DNA of 64,000 nt. Origin: Leucobacter sp. 7(1) (GTDB taxonomy: Bacteria; Actinomycetota; Actinomycetes; Actinomycetales; Microbacteriaceae). The translations under genes were made by a program, and so were the position numbers. The notes beneath the pieces were generated by a model, which saw only the letters and a list, made by a program, of their open reading frames with translations, made no database searches and had not been told where the DNA came from. This document shows positions 41,529-50,179 of this stretch, one piece after another (positions within the stretch are counted from its first letter, which is position 1; the number at the start of each line of letters is the position of its first letter). Where the stretch lies: positions 1-64,000 of the forward strand of contig NZ_FUID01000005.1 of assembly GCF_900163635.1 (NCBI RefSeq), written 5' to 3'.

Positions 41529-42066
41529 GGTGGCGGCCGAGGTCCAGAGGCTTGCGGGGCTTGGACTTCTGATCGCGCTCCGGAATCCCGCCCACGTAGA
41601 GCCACCCGAGCAAGTACTCGGTGGGTGCGAGTCCGTGCGCGGCGTGTACCTCCGGGGTGCGCGTGAGTGAACCGCTTCGCCAGAAGGTGCCCCACCCCGC
41701 CTCATGCAGGAGCAGGCCCAGGGTGTGAGCGACACCGCTGGCTACGGCCTCTTGCTCCCAGACGGGGACCTTGTGCTTTGGCCTGGAAGACACCACAAGC
41801 GCGAGGACCAGCGGTGCGCGAGTGGCCTTGGCGAGATATTTCTCCCGCTTGGACCCGGCCGCAGCAGCGAGGCCTTCGCCGAGCTTGAGACGTGCATCAC
41901 CACGCAGTTCGATGATCCGCCACGGCCGGAGCCCGGAATGATCAGCAATGCTGGACATCGCAGAAACGAGTTCGCTCAGCTCCTCGTGGCTGGGCGCTGC
42001 GTCGGTGACCTTTGAGTGTGAGCGGCGGGCGCGGACCGCGGCGGCCGCAGGCGCGGCCTCGGTCAC
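41488..42066 (-). CDS. Nitroreductase-family protein
   Basis: The 192-residue product fits the FMN-dependent nitroreductase fold: an N-terminal RRSHSKVTD segment, SSIADHSGLRPWRIIELRGD in segments, and the C-terminal GWGTFWRSGSLTRTPEVHAAHGL and LLGWLYVGG. The native substrate is not predictable. The GTG start at 42066 overlaps the msrB stop as GTGA, so the two are translated together, which suggests a redox-repair setting. The 3' end overlaps the convergent transporter gene by 41 bases. Confidence 0.85.
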   Translation of the reverse strand: MTEAAPAAAAVRARRSHSKVTDAAPSHEELSELVSAMSSIADHSGLRPWRIIELRGDARLKLGEGLAAAAGSKREKYLAKATRAPLVLALVVSSRPKHKVPVWEQEAVASGVAHTLGLLLHEAGWGTFWRSGSLTRTPEVHAAHGLAPTEYLLGWLYVGGIPERDQKSKPRKPLDLGRHLSAPSADATAAPQ

Positions 42067-42503
42067 GCGTCGGTTTCGGGAGCCGCGCCCGCTTCGAACG
42101 TGAGCGCGAGCGAGTTCATGCAGTACCGGTCCCCGGTCGGAGTGCCAAAGCCGTCGGGGAACACGTGCCCCAGGTGCGAGCCACAGTCCGCGCATCGCAC
42201 CTCCGTGCGCACCATGCCGAGACTCGCATCTTCCAAGAGCTCCACCGCGTCCGGACGTACGCTCTCATAGAAGCTGGGCCAGCCGCAGCCGGAGTCGAAC
42301 TTCGTCCCCGCAATGAAGAGTTCGTTGCCGCAGGCGCGGCAGCGGTAGAGCCCGTCACGCTCCTCGTTGAGGAGTGCGCCCGTGCCGGCGCGCTCCGTGG
42401 CGGCCTCGCGGAGGATCGAGTACTCGTTCGGGCTGAGCCGCTCACGCCAGTCACTCTCCGAGAGCTGGACCGGATACTCAGGTGAGTCGATGGGCTTCGT
42501 CAT
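42063..42503 (-). CDS. msrB: Peptide-methionine (R)-S-oxide reductase
   Basis: MsrB reduces the R epimer of methionine sulfoxide in proteins. The 146-residue protein has the two zinc CxxC pairs (YRCRACGNEL and RCADCGSHLGHVF), the substrate-pocket segment GCGWPSFYE, and the catalytic Cys in RYCMNSLAL. Length is normal for a free-standing MsrB. It is the first gene of a two-gene unit with the nitroreductase. Confidence 0.96.
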   Translation of the reverse strand: MTKPIDSPEYPVQLSESDWRERLSPNEYSILREAATERAGTGALLNEERDGLYRCRACGNELFIAGTKFDSGCGWPSFYESVRPDAVELLEDASLGMVRTEVRCADCGSHLGHVFPDGFGTPTGDRYCMNSLALTFEAGAAPETDA

Positions 42504-42620
42504 GTATGCCTCCGTGGTGTGCGCAACGGGTACTGCAGCCCCAATCGTAACCGGGCCGGCTGAGTGCCTGAAGGGATCGAGTACCTAAATCAGTATTTCT
42601 CTGGGCCCAAAAATGGCCCT

Positions 42621-42656
42621 CGACTTGCAACGTCAGATGTTATTCGTCAGACTATA
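42621..42656 (+). promoter_or_regulatory. Upstream element shared with the HtaA gene (copy 1)
   Basis: This 36-base stretch matches 44361-44396 at 28 positions, including TTGCAAC, TCAGATG and CAGACT. It lies about 95 bases before the S-layer-like gene start and just before the DtxR-like box. Likely promoter or operator. Confidence 0.55.
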
Positions 42657-42665
42657 GGGCGGTGC

Positions 42666-42684
42666 TGAGGTTAGGTGCACCTCA
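42666..42684. promoter_or_regulatory. DtxR/IdeR-type iron box before the haem locus
   Basis: TGAGGTTAGGTGCACCTCA matches 14 of 19 positions of the consensus TTAGGTTAGGCTAACCTAA as I know it, and its ends are symmetrical (TGAGGT/ACCTCA). It is 66 bases before the start codon, well placed for iron-dependent repression. Confidence 0.7.
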
Positions 42685-42750
42685 CTTCGATCCGATGAGA
42701 GCCTCCACGACAGTGTGCAGGCCACCGACGCGTAAAGGACTGCAATCGTC

Positions 42751-44280
42751 ATGACAGCACACACGAGCTGGCGGAGGCGTTCCGCCTCGGTGCTGGCCAC
42801 CGCAACCGCGGTGCTTCTCGCCGCAAGCGGCGCCCTGATGGCCCCGGCCGCCGCATTTGCCGAAGAGGCTCCTGCGGCCCCGCAGTTGTCGATCTCGAAG
42901 CCCGTCCTCGACCCCGCTGGTGACACGCTGACGGTTGTCGGCACCGGCTTTGACGCTTCCGCCAAGGGGCTGCCCAGCTATTACGGCTGCACGGATTCCG
43001 CGGAGGCTCCGCAGGGCGTATATGTCCAGCTCGGCTGGGTGACGGACAACTGGCGTCCGTCCACGGGCGGCGTCAGCAAGACAGATCGTAACGGCGTCGA
43101 GCAGGCGTGGTTCGCGGACAAGGACAAGAACTGCCAGGCCCCGTCGAAGTGGACGATCGCGGAAGACGGCACGGCATCGTTCGAGCATACGTTTGACGTG
43201 AGCGAAGAGAAGCTCGGTGCGCTTCCCGAGGGTGCCCGTTACGCGGTATTCACACATGGCCTCACAGGACGCGCACCTGCTCTCGCCATTCCCGCGAACG
43301 AGCTGGAGCAGTCGTTTAGCTTCGCTCCTGAGGTCGTGGCCCCGGTCGCGACTGCCGCGACTGCCGTTTCGGCCACGAAAAATGGTCTGAGCATCAGTGT
43401 CTCGGCGAAAGACCTGCCCGCGGACATTACGGACATGTACGCCGCGGTGATCATCAAGGGTACCGAGTCGCAAATGACTGACCCCAACAGTAAGTACGCA
43501 GCGTTCGGTCTCCCGTTCCCGAAGGTCACGAATGGAGCTGCAGAGTTCACGCTGCAGGCTCCCACAAAGGATCTAGACCGCACCAAGCAGTACGAGCTCT
43601 TCCTCTGGAAGAAGCATGCGGACCTCACCCCCGAGAACACCTATGCGCGTGCCGATGTCACGGTCACCAAGGAGCAGTGGGACACCGTGTTCCCGACCGT
43701 TGCTCCGAAGATTCCCTTCACCGACATGAAGCCGGGCGACAAGTTCTACAAGGAGATCTCGTGGATGTACACGAGTAAGCTCTCCACCGGTAACAAGCAG
43801 GCTGACGGTACAGTGACCTACGCGCCGAAGGCGAATGTGTCGCGTGAGGCTATGGCGGCGTTCCTGTTCCGGCAGTACAGCAAGCCGGGTTACAAGGCTC
43901 CGGCGAAGTCGGCCTTCACCGATGTGAAGACGACGGACAAGTTCTACAAGGAGATCGCCTGGATGGCGGAGATGAAGATCTCCACTGGCGTGAAGCAGGC
44001 CAACGGCACGGTGAAGTTCCTGCCGAAGGCGAGCATCACCCGTGAGGCGATGGCAGCGTTCATGTACCGGATCGACACGGGCAAGAAGCCGGCGTCGCCG
44101 AAGGTCTCGCCGTTCGTTGATATGAAGCCGGGTGACAAGTTCTTCAAGGAGATCGCTTGGATGCACTCGAGTGGTCTGTCGACGGGCAACAAGCAGCCCA
44201 GTGGCAAGCCGACGTACGCGCCGAAGAGTAACGTCACGCGTGAGGCGATGGCGGCGTTCCTCTACCGCGCACAGCCGTAA
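42751..44280 (+). CDS. Secreted protein with three S-layer-homology-like repeats (haem locus)
   Basis: The 509-residue protein has a signal peptide (cleavage near AFA-EE, residue 37). An N-terminal domain (about 43-190) shows LSISKPVLDPAGDTLTVVGTGF in segments. An immunoglobulin-like domain (about 205-310) has a paralogue in the next gene. Three repeats of about 60 residues follow (about 323-382, 388-447, 452-509), each running FTDMKPGDKFYKEISWM, LSTGNKQ, YAPK, VTREAMAAFLYR. These resemble the S-layer-homology-like repeats of Micrococcales proteins that hold proteins on the wall. The iron box and HtaA neighbours suggest a role in haem capture at the surface; the function is not established. 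Confidence 0.8.
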   Translation: MTAHTSWRRRSASVLATATAVLLAASGALMAPAAAFAEEAPAAPQLSISKPVLDPAGDTLTVVGTGFDASAKGLPSYYGCTDSAEAPQGVYVQLGWVTDNWRPSTGGVSKTDRNGVEQAWFADKDKNCQAPSKWTIAEDGTASFEHTFDVSEEKLGALPEGARYAVFTHGLTGRAPALAIPANELEQSFSFAPEVVAPVATAATAVSATKNGLSISVSAKDLPADITDMYAAVIIKGTESQMTDPNSKYAAFGLPFPKVTNGAAEFTLQAPTKDLDRTKQYELFLWKKHADLTPENTYARADVTVTKEQWDTVFPTVAPKIPFTDMKPGDKFYKEISWMYTSKLSTGNKQADGTVTYAPKANVSREAMAAFLFRQYSKPGYKAPAKSAFTDVKTTDKFYKEIAWMAEMKISTGVKQANGTVKFLPKASITREAMAAFMYRIDTGKKPASPKVSPFVDMKPGDKFFKEIAWMHSSGLSTGNKQPSGKPTYAPKSNVTREAMAAFLYRAQP

Positions 44281-44289
44281 AGTAATGCT

Positions 44290-44333
44290 AGTTCGGGCGT
44301 GAGTGTTGCTTCGGCCACGCTCACGCCCGAACT
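44290..44333 (+). terminator. Terminator after the S-layer-like gene
   Basis: A 14-bp stem AGTTCGGGCGTGAG/CTCACGCCCGAACT has a 16-base loop containing TTCGG. It lies 9 bases after the stop and is followed by TGTC. Confidence 0.88.
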
Positions 44334-44360
44334 TGTCGGTGGGGGATGAAACTCCCGCAC

Positions 44361-44396
44361 CGAGTTGCAACATCAGATGATGTTCAGCAGACTGGA
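44361..44396 (+). promoter_or_regulatory. Upstream element shared with the S-layer-like gene (copy 2)
   Basis: Counterpart of 42621-42656. It contains the perfect palindrome AACATC-AGAT-GATGTT (44370-44385), which is half degraded in copy 1. It lies about 90 bases before the HtaA gene start. Confidence 0.55.
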
Positions 44397-44485
44397 AACA
44401 CTGCACTACACACGGGCGGGCTCAGCCATATGTCCCCCGGAAGGTTCGACGCACCACTGGCGTCACATACAGGGAGTCTGACCAA

Positions 44486-46933
44486 ATGCACGCACGGAAC
44501 GTGTTCCGCGGATTGGCCGCGGCGGCGCTGTCGACAGCGCTCGTCATTGGTGGGGCGGTGGGAGAACCTGCATTCGCAGAGGAATCGGTTATCGGTGACT
44601 CGCAGCAGATAGACCCCGCGAACTCTGTCTCTGTGGAGAACGCTACCGATGTCAGTGAGGCTGAAGTGCCCAGCGAAAGCCCGGAAGCGCCGCAGGGCGG
44701 TGCTGAAGTCGTCGAACCGGGGAATCCTGGGAAAGCTCCTGAGCTCAGTTTCAAGGATGGCGACGTGGAAGCGGAGAATCCAGCGCCGGAACTCCAAGGT
44801 CCGGTCCCCGAGAGCGAAACCAATTCCGCGGTGACCTCCGCAGCGGAGGCACCAGACCTCCCAACGGAGCCCGTGGCCGGACCTGAAAACGTGAAGATTC
44901 AGTTCGAGGCATCCGTCGCCCCGAAGAAAAGCCTTGAGGTTCAGGTGTCCGCGAGTGGCTTTCCAGCGGGCGTGACTGACCTCTCCGCGGCGCTCATTCC
45001 TCAGGGAGACACCGCCGTGCTCACCGGGCCGACGGATCGGATTCCGGCTCTGGCCAAACCCCTGCCTCGTGTGACCGATGGAGCTTCGAGCTTTGTACTC
45101 ACCGCCGCTGTTTCACAGCTTGTGCGTGCAGCGCAGTACGAAATCGTGCTGTGGCCAAGCGATGAGAAGCCCGCGCAGTCGAATATCTTCGCGCGTGTTG
45201 ACCTAAAGCTTTCCTCAGGGGAATGGGACCAGCTGCTTGGGCCGGTTCCCCCGGTCGCCGAGGAAGGCAGCATCAGCTGGGGTGTGCTTGAGCGGTTCCG
45301 GAACTACGTGGAGACCAAAGCCGGGCCGAAGGGAAAGGTGTCCGCAACCAAGCCAGCCTCGTACAACGGAAAACTGTTCACTTTTCCGCAGGTAACCGGT
45401 GGAAAATGGGGCGCAGGAACGCAGCGCGGCGTGGCACAGTATGGAGGTTCGATGCGTTTCTATGGGCACAACGGGGGCCTTGACCTCAATATGTCCAACC
45501 CCGTGATTCGGGTCATCGACTCGAAACGGGCTGAGCTCTCCGTGACGACTACGTCAGTTGAACTGGATATGGAATCCGAACGTGACCCTGTGATCAAAGA
45601 GAGCGTTGATGTGATCGCGTCTATTGACCTCTCATCGGCGACGTCGACGACTCGAAAAGGTGGTGCGATCCGGTGGGCGAACGCGAACGCGACGCTGACC
45701 ACTGCCGGCGTTGACGTTTTTCAGGGGTTCTATAGCGAAGGACAGCCGCTTGATTTGATCACCTTTACGGTTGGCTCAGAACGTGATGTGAAGCCGATAA
45801 CGCCCCCGAAGCCGAAGCCGGTTCCGAAACCCAAGCCCAAGCCGGTCCCGAAGCCGCTTCCGCCCACGGTTGTGGACGGGAACGCGGGCGGTGCGCAGGC
45901 TGCTGGCTCGCTGAGCTGGGGCGTCTCGAGCGCTTTCTCCAAGTACGTGACAGGCCCGATTGCCAAGGGCGAGGTTGCCACGAGCGGGGTGGGCAGTTCC
46001 GGTGGCGGCTACCTCTTCCCACAGGCCGCGGGCGGCAGCTGGGACACGGCGACCCAGACGGGTTCCGTGCAGTACTCCGGCGTCATCTCCTTCACCGGCC
46101 ACAAAGGTCTCCTCAGCGAAAGCATGAGCAACCCGATGATCCAGGTCACCGGGCCCGATTCCGCTGTGATCTACAACGGTGGATCGCAGTGGGGCACCCT
46201 GAACCTCGCCGCAGCTGCAAAGTCGGTGGGTGCCAATGGTGAGGTGACCTGGAGCGGCGTCCCTGTGAGCGGTGGCTTCTCCGGAGGCGCGTCGGGCGGA
46301 AGCCAGTACACCCTCGCCGCCGACCCACTGACATTCACCGTCGGCACCGCGAGCGGTGTGAGCTACGGCTCCACCGCCGTGAGCAACGATTCCCTCAAGC
46401 GGACCGCTGCCGCTTCCGCTCCGACGACGAGCGGGATCCGGATCCTCACCGACCCGAAGAAGCTGGTGCCGGGCGGCGAGATCGAGCTTGAAGCCCCGGG
46501 CTTCACCGCGAAGGAACGCGAAGCGCTTGTGGTGCTCTACCCTGGCGTGATCGTGCTGGACGAAGCCGCAGGCGCGGATACTTCCGGCACTGTGCGCTGG
46601 CTCGGAACGATCCCCGAGGATCTGCCGCTCGGTGAGTACGTGATCACCGTGCAGGGCAGTACCGACGCCGGTGCCGTTCTCGAGGTTCGCAAGCCGGAAC
46701 CGAAGGCGAAGGCTGCCGCGAAGCAACAGCGCGTGGCCGAGCTTGCCGCGCAACAGGAAGCCGGCGCGCCAGCCGCAGCCGGAGTGGTTCCTGCCGCAGA
46801 CGACCAGGCCGCATGGATGTGGTGGGCGGCATCGATCGGACTGCTTGCGGTGGCCGGCGTCATGGGTGGTCTCGTTGTAGGGCAGCGCCGAAAGGCCGCC
46901 GCGGGAAACACCCCGCCCGGATCCGGCTTCTAA
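44486..46933 (+). CDS. htaA: HtaA-domain haem-binding surface protein (two HtaA domains)
   Basis: The 815-residue protein has a signal peptide (about 1-32), an acidic Pro/Glu linker (about 35-135) and an Ig-like domain shared with the preceding gene product (about 145-255). Two HtaA domains follow, at about 262-435 (SWGVLERFRNYV..GTQRGVAQYGGSMRFYGHNGGLDLNMSNP) and 472-640 (SWGVSSAFSKYV..GSVQYSGVISFTGHKGLLSESMSNP). A KPKPVPKPKPK spacer lies between them, then another Ig-like domain (about 650-735) and a C-terminal helix with RRK. HtaA proteins of corynebacteria bind haem or haemoglobin at the envelope and pass haem to HmuT. ATG at 44486 follows AGGGAG. Confidence 0.9.
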   Translation: MHARNVFRGLAAAALSTALVIGGAVGEPAFAEESVIGDSQQIDPANSVSVENATDVSEAEVPSESPEAPQGGAEVVEPGNPGKAPELSFKDGDVEAENPAPELQGPVPESETNSAVTSAAEAPDLPTEPVAGPENVKIQFEASVAPKKSLEVQVSASGFPAGVTDLSAALIPQGDTAVLTGPTDRIPALAKPLPRVTDGASSFVLTAAVSQLVRAAQYEIVLWPSDEKPAQSNIFARVDLKLSSGEWDQLLGPVPPVAEEGSISWGVLERFRNYVETKAGPKGKVSATKPASYNGKLFTFPQVTGGKWGAGTQRGVAQYGGSMRFYGHNGGLDLNMSNPVIRVIDSKRAELSVTTTSVELDMESERDPVIKESVDVIASIDLSSATSTTRKGGAIRWANANATLTTAGVDVFQGFYSEGQPLDLITFTVGSERDVKPITPPKPKPVPKPKPKPVPKPLPPTVVDGNAGGAQAAGSLSWGVSSAFSKYVTGPIAKGEVATSGVGSSGGGYLFPQAAGGSWDTATQTGSVQYSGVISFTGHKGLLSESMSNPMIQVTGPDSAVIYNGGSQWGTLNLAAAAKSVGANGEVTWSGVPVSGGFSGGASGGSQYTLAADPLTFTVGTASGVSYGSTAVSNDSLKRTAAASAPTTSGIRILTDPKKLVPGGEIELEAPGFTAKEREALVVLYPGVIVLDEAAGADTSGTVRWLGTIPEDLPLGEYVITVQGSTDAGAVLEVRKPEPKAKAAAKQQRVAELAAQQEAGAPAAAGVVPAADDQAAWMWWAASIGLLAVAGVMGGLVVGQRRKAAAGNTPPGSGF

Positions 46934-46951
46934 CACCATCACGTATCGTTG

Positions 46952-46986
46952 GTGCGGGCGTCCCTGCCACGGGAACGCCGCCGCAC
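46952..46986 (+). terminator. Intergenic hairpin between the two HtaA genes
   Basis: An imperfect GC-rich stem (GGTGCGGGCGTCCC against GGGAACGCC..CGCACC) lies 19 bases after the htaA stop. It may reduce read-through or protect the upstream message. Confidence 0.5.
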
Positions 46987-47009
46987 CCCGCAACACAAGG
47001 AGATCAGAC

Positions 47010-47936
47010 GTGCAGAACTCTCACGACCTCGGGCGCCGGACCGCGCGACGTACCCTCGCGCTGGTGGGAGGCGGATTGATTGCGGCCGGAGCGCTGCTCG
47101 TGCCAACCGCGGCCACCGCAGCTCCCGCCGTTCTTGCACAAGCGGCCCCCGTTGCCGCGACGGCAGAAACGTCGTGCACGGTGAGCACCGGGATGCTGAC
47201 CTGGGGCGTCAAGGAGAGCTTCCGCTCATACATCAGTGGCTCCATCGCCAACGGTGAGTGGACCGTGAGCGAGGACATGCGCTACGAGACCCCCAGCTTT
47301 ATCTGGGACCAGGTCACCGGGGCTGTGTCGAGTGACCTCACCGCGGGCAACATTGCGTTCACTGGCGCGATCCACTTCACCGGTCACAGCGGCGCAATGG
47401 AGCTGGACCTGTCGGATCCGAAGATCGAGTTCACGGACGATGACACCGCCTACCTGACGCTCACCATCGGCGCGACCGACGCCGCGGATGCCGGCGGGGA
47501 GGCCACTGCGGAGACGCTGCGTGCCGCAAAGATCGATCTGACAGACGCGGTCTCGGCCGGCGGATCCGAGCTGTCACTCGAGAGCGCGATCCCGCGCCTC
47601 ACCGCAGAGGGTGCCGCGGCACTGAACGGAGAGTACGGCAGTTATGTCGCGGGGGAGGAACTCGACCCGATTGCGCTCACCGCAACCGTGACCGGCTGCG
47701 AGCTCGGGGAGAGCGCCGCTGTGGTCATGCCCGAGACCGAGCTGCCCGGTGATCCGACCCCCGCCCCCGGCGTGACCGACACAGAGAGCGCCGCTCCGTC
47801 GATCCCGTGGCTGCCGATCGGCATCGGTGCCGTGGCGCTCCTCGTCATTGGTGTGACCGGCGGCATGCTGCTGGGTGGACGCAAACGCCCGAGCGCGCAG
47901 CAGTCCGAAACCGATCCCGGGACCGACACACACTAG
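47010..47936 (+). CDS. Single-HtaA-domain membrane-anchored haem-binding protein
   Basis: The 308-residue protein starts at a GTG behind AAGGAGA. It has a signal peptide (about 1-45), one HtaA domain (about 52-230: LTWGVKESFRSYISGSIANG, IHFTGHSGAMELDLSDPKI), a Pro-rich spacer, and a C-terminal helix (about 267-290) followed by GGRKRPS. This is the layout of the smaller HtaA/HtaB proteins of corynebacterial haem systems, which relay haem across the wall. It lies downstream of the two-domain gene and next to the hmuV end. Confidence 0.9.
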   Translation: MQNSHDLGRRTARRTLALVGGGLIAAGALLVPTAATAAPAVLAQAAPVAATAETSCTVSTGMLTWGVKESFRSYISGSIANGEWTVSEDMRYETPSFIWDQVTGAVSSDLTAGNIAFTGAIHFTGHSGAMELDLSDPKIEFTDDDTAYLTLTIGATDAADAGGEATAETLRAAKIDLTDAVSAGGSELSLESAIPRLTAEGAAALNGEYGSYVAGEELDPIALTATVTGCELGESAAVVMPETELPGDPTPAPGVTDTESAAPSIPWLPIGIGAVALLVIGVTGGMLLGGRKRPSAQQSETDPGTDTH

Positions 47937-47985
47937 TCCGGTGCTCGGGCGCAGCCCGGTTTGCGTCGACCTGACCCCTTGAGCG

Positions 47986-48054
47986 CGAGACGACCCCGAA
48001 ACTGCAGGAATATCTGCGGCTTCGGGGTCGTCTCGAAGTTTCGGGGTCGTCTCG
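47986..48054. repeat. Palindromic intergenic repeat with 15-bp arms, three copies
   Basis: CGAGACGACCCCGAA (47986-48000) is the perfect reverse complement of TTCGGGGTCGTCTCG at 48021-48035, and a third copy is at 48040-48054. The first two enclose a smaller CTGCAG/CTGCGG hairpin. It lies between convergent genes, so it could serve as a two-way terminator, and it has the look of a REP-type element. Confidence 0.85.
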
Positions 48055-48089
48055 TGGAGAGGCCCCTGAAGCTGTGGGGCTGTGCCGTG

Positions 48090-48905
48090 CTAGGACCGCT
48101 TCGGCATAACGATCCCCTGCCCGGTGATGGGGTGGGGGATCACCTCGACCGGGGTCCGGTAGACCTCGCTGACGATCTCGGCCGTCAGTACTTTCGCCGG
48201 CGCATCACAGGCGTAGACCTTCCCATCACGCAGCAGTGCGATCCGGTCGGCATACGCCGCGGCGAGGTTCAGATCGTGCAGCACGACAAGGACAGCGTCC
48301 CCGGCCATCGCGCGTTCTCGTGCCAGTCCCAGAACCGCCTCCTGGTGCCCCAGATCCAGCGCAGCTGTGGGCTCATCGAGCATCAGCACCCCGGTGCGGC
48401 CCGCGATCACACGTGCAAACGCGGTGCGGGCACGCTCGCCACCTGAGAGTGACGGAACCCGGCGATTGCCGAGGTGAGCAATGTCGGCGGAGGCAATGGC
48501 CTCGGAGATGGCCTCGTTGTCCTCGTCTTCGAGTGGAGTCTTGCGCCACGGCGCGCGACCCATCTCGACAACCTGGTGCACCGTGAACGGGAACAAAAGC
48601 TGATTGTCTTGCAAGAGCACGCTGCGGCGACGCGAGAGCTCTCCCAGCGACCAGTCGGCGATGGGCCGACCGCCAAACCGAGCCACGCCGGAATCAGCTG
48701 CGACGTCGCCCGAGAGCACACTCAGCAGTGTCGACTTGCCGGCACCGTTCGGGCCCAGGAGGGCGAGCACTTCACCGGCGCGAACCTCGAGCGAGACCTG
48801 ATCGAGCAGGGCGCGACCGCCACGCTTCAGACCGACGTTTTCGGCAGCACACACAACATCGCCCGTGGTTGCATGAGTCGGCAGAGCCACATGCCGCGCG
48901 CTCAT
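48090..48905 (-). CDS. hmuV: Haem ABC transporter ATP-binding protein
   Basis: The 271-residue ATPase has Walker A (LLGPNGAGKSTLLS), a Q-loop (LLQDNQLLFPF), signature LSGGERARTAFARVI, Walker B (VLMLDEPTAALD) and a switch His (VLVVLHDLNLAAAYADR). This is the FecE/HmuV pattern for iron-chelate and haem importers. It is preceded by the permease, whose stop overlaps its start by 4 bases. Haem rather than siderophore or cobalamin is inferred from the HtaA neighbours. Confidence 0.9.
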   Translation of the reverse strand: MSARHVALPTHATTGDVVCAAENVGLKRGGRALLDQVSLEVRAGEVLALLGPNGAGKSTLLSVLSGDVAADSGVARFGGRPIADWSLGELSRRRSVLLQDNQLLFPFTVHQVVEMGRAPWRKTPLEDEDNEAISEAIASADIAHLGNRRVPSLSGGERARTAFARVIAGRTGVLMLDEPTAALDLGHQEAVLGLARERAMAGDAVLVVLHDLNLAAAYADRIALLRDGKVYACDAPAKVLTAEIVSEVYRTPVEVIPHPITGQGIVMPKRS

Positions 48906-49969
48906 CCCCAGCCTCCACTTCGTTTGCGAGTTCGTCGGAGCAGCCAGAAGAAGAACGGTCCACCAACGATCGCGGTGAGCATGCCGATCGGCATATCGGC
49001 CATGGGAACGAGCGTGCGGGCTGCCAGATCCGCCAGGGTCAGCAACAGCGCGCCGCCGAGGGCGCTTGCCGTGACAAGCGGGAGGTGTGCGGGGCCGAGG
49101 ACCATGCGCATCAGGTGCGGGATCACAAGCCCGACGAACGAGATGATGCCAGCGAAGGCGACCGCGGCGCCGACAAGAAGGGCGACGACAAAGATCATGA
49201 CGATGCGGAGCGCCTCGACGTTGACACCCAGGTGCCGAGCGTTGCGCTCGCCGAGCGCGAGCAGGTCGAGCTTGTGCGCCGCGATATATGCGGCGAGCAG
49301 CCCGACCGCGATGATGGGAGCGATGATCAGCACCTGCGACCAGCGGCTGCCCGCGAGGCTGCCGAGCTGCCAGAAGACGATCTGCTCGCGTGACTGGGTA
49401 TCGCCGAGGAACGTGAGGAGCGCGATCCCGGCCCCACCGATGGCGTTGACCGCGATACCGGTGAGGACGAGGGTGACGACCTCGGTTTTGCCGTCAGCGC
49501 GACTCATCGCGTACACGATGAGTGTCGCCCCGAGGCCGAAAATGAAAGCAAGAACTGCCGTGGTCCACTCGCCGAAGATGGTGAGGCCGAAGACGATTGC
49601 GAGCCCCGCACCGACTGCCGCACCGGATGAAATGCCGATGACGCCAGGCTCGGCGAGCGGGTTACCGAAGATCGCCTGCATGAGGAGACCGGACACTGCG
49701 AGCCCCGCACCCACGAGTGCCGCCATGGAAACCCGTGGGAACCGGATCGCCCAAAGAGTTTGGTCGCCGGCGGGATGCGTTGGCATTGGCAGCCAGTCGA
49801 TGCCGATGCGGTGCAGCAGGGACCCGAGCACCTCTTGCGGCGGCACTCCGAGCTGGCCAGTTCCCGCCGAAATGAGGAGCGATACAACGAGGGCGATGCC
49901 GAGCGAGGCGAACAGGATCGTCGTCTTCGCGGCGTGCCGGGAACCGGTCCGTTTCAATTGGGCAGTCAT
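48902..49969 (-). CDS. hmuU: Haem ABC transporter permease (FecCD family)
   Basis: The 355-residue permease has about ten helices with family landmarks RFPRVSMAALVGAGLAVSGLLMQAIFGNPLAEPGVIGISSGA (in segments) and the EAA-like loop GFVGLVIPHL-type segment ISFVGLVIPHLMRMVLG. It forms the membrane pore with HmuV. It diverges from hmuT; the shared 210-base upstream region contains an iron box. Confidence 0.9.
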   Translation of the reverse strand: MTAQLKRTGSRHAAKTTILFASLGIALVVSLLISAGTGQLGVPPQEVLGSLLHRIGIDWLPMPTHPAGDQTLWAIRFPRVSMAALVGAGLAVSGLLMQAIFGNPLAEPGVIGISSGAAVGAGLAIVFGLTIFGEWTTAVLAFIFGLGATLIVYAMSRADGKTEVVTLVLTGIAVNAIGGAGIALLTFLGDTQSREQIVFWQLGSLAGSRWSQVLIIAPIIAVGLLAAYIAAHKLDLLALGERNARHLGVNVEALRIVMIFVVALLVGAAVAFAGIISFVGLVIPHLMRMVLGPAHLPLVTASALGGALLLTLADLAARTLVPMADMPIGMLTAIVGGPFFFWLLRRTRKRSGGWG

Positions 49970-50077
49970 GCGTGCGAAGGACAGCTTTCGTGAGAGTTCG
50001 TGGGTCAGGATCCCGAGCGCGCACCCGCGCCGAGCGCCACGTCCCCGCGACGACCCTTTGGCTTCATCATACCTTCA

Positions 50078-50096
50078 CTAGGTTAGACTTACCCCC
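50078..50096. promoter_or_regulatory. DtxR/IdeR-type iron box between hmuU and hmuT
   Basis: CTAGGTTAGACTTACCCCC matches 13 of 19 consensus positions, with the left half nearly perfect. It is placed between the divergent transporter genes and could repress both. Confidence 0.6.
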
Positions 50097-50179
50097 GCTG
50101 GCGTACGGGAAATGTGCAGGGGCATATGATGCCTGCTGCGCTGTCTGACCTGCTGCTCCTGCAGATTCGAAGGGACCTC

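Noticed and set aside
41277-41735. Minus-strand frame across the YdcZ gene end
   Set aside because: Out of frame with both the nitroreductase and any motif; the genuine minus-strand product is the nitroreductase from 42066.
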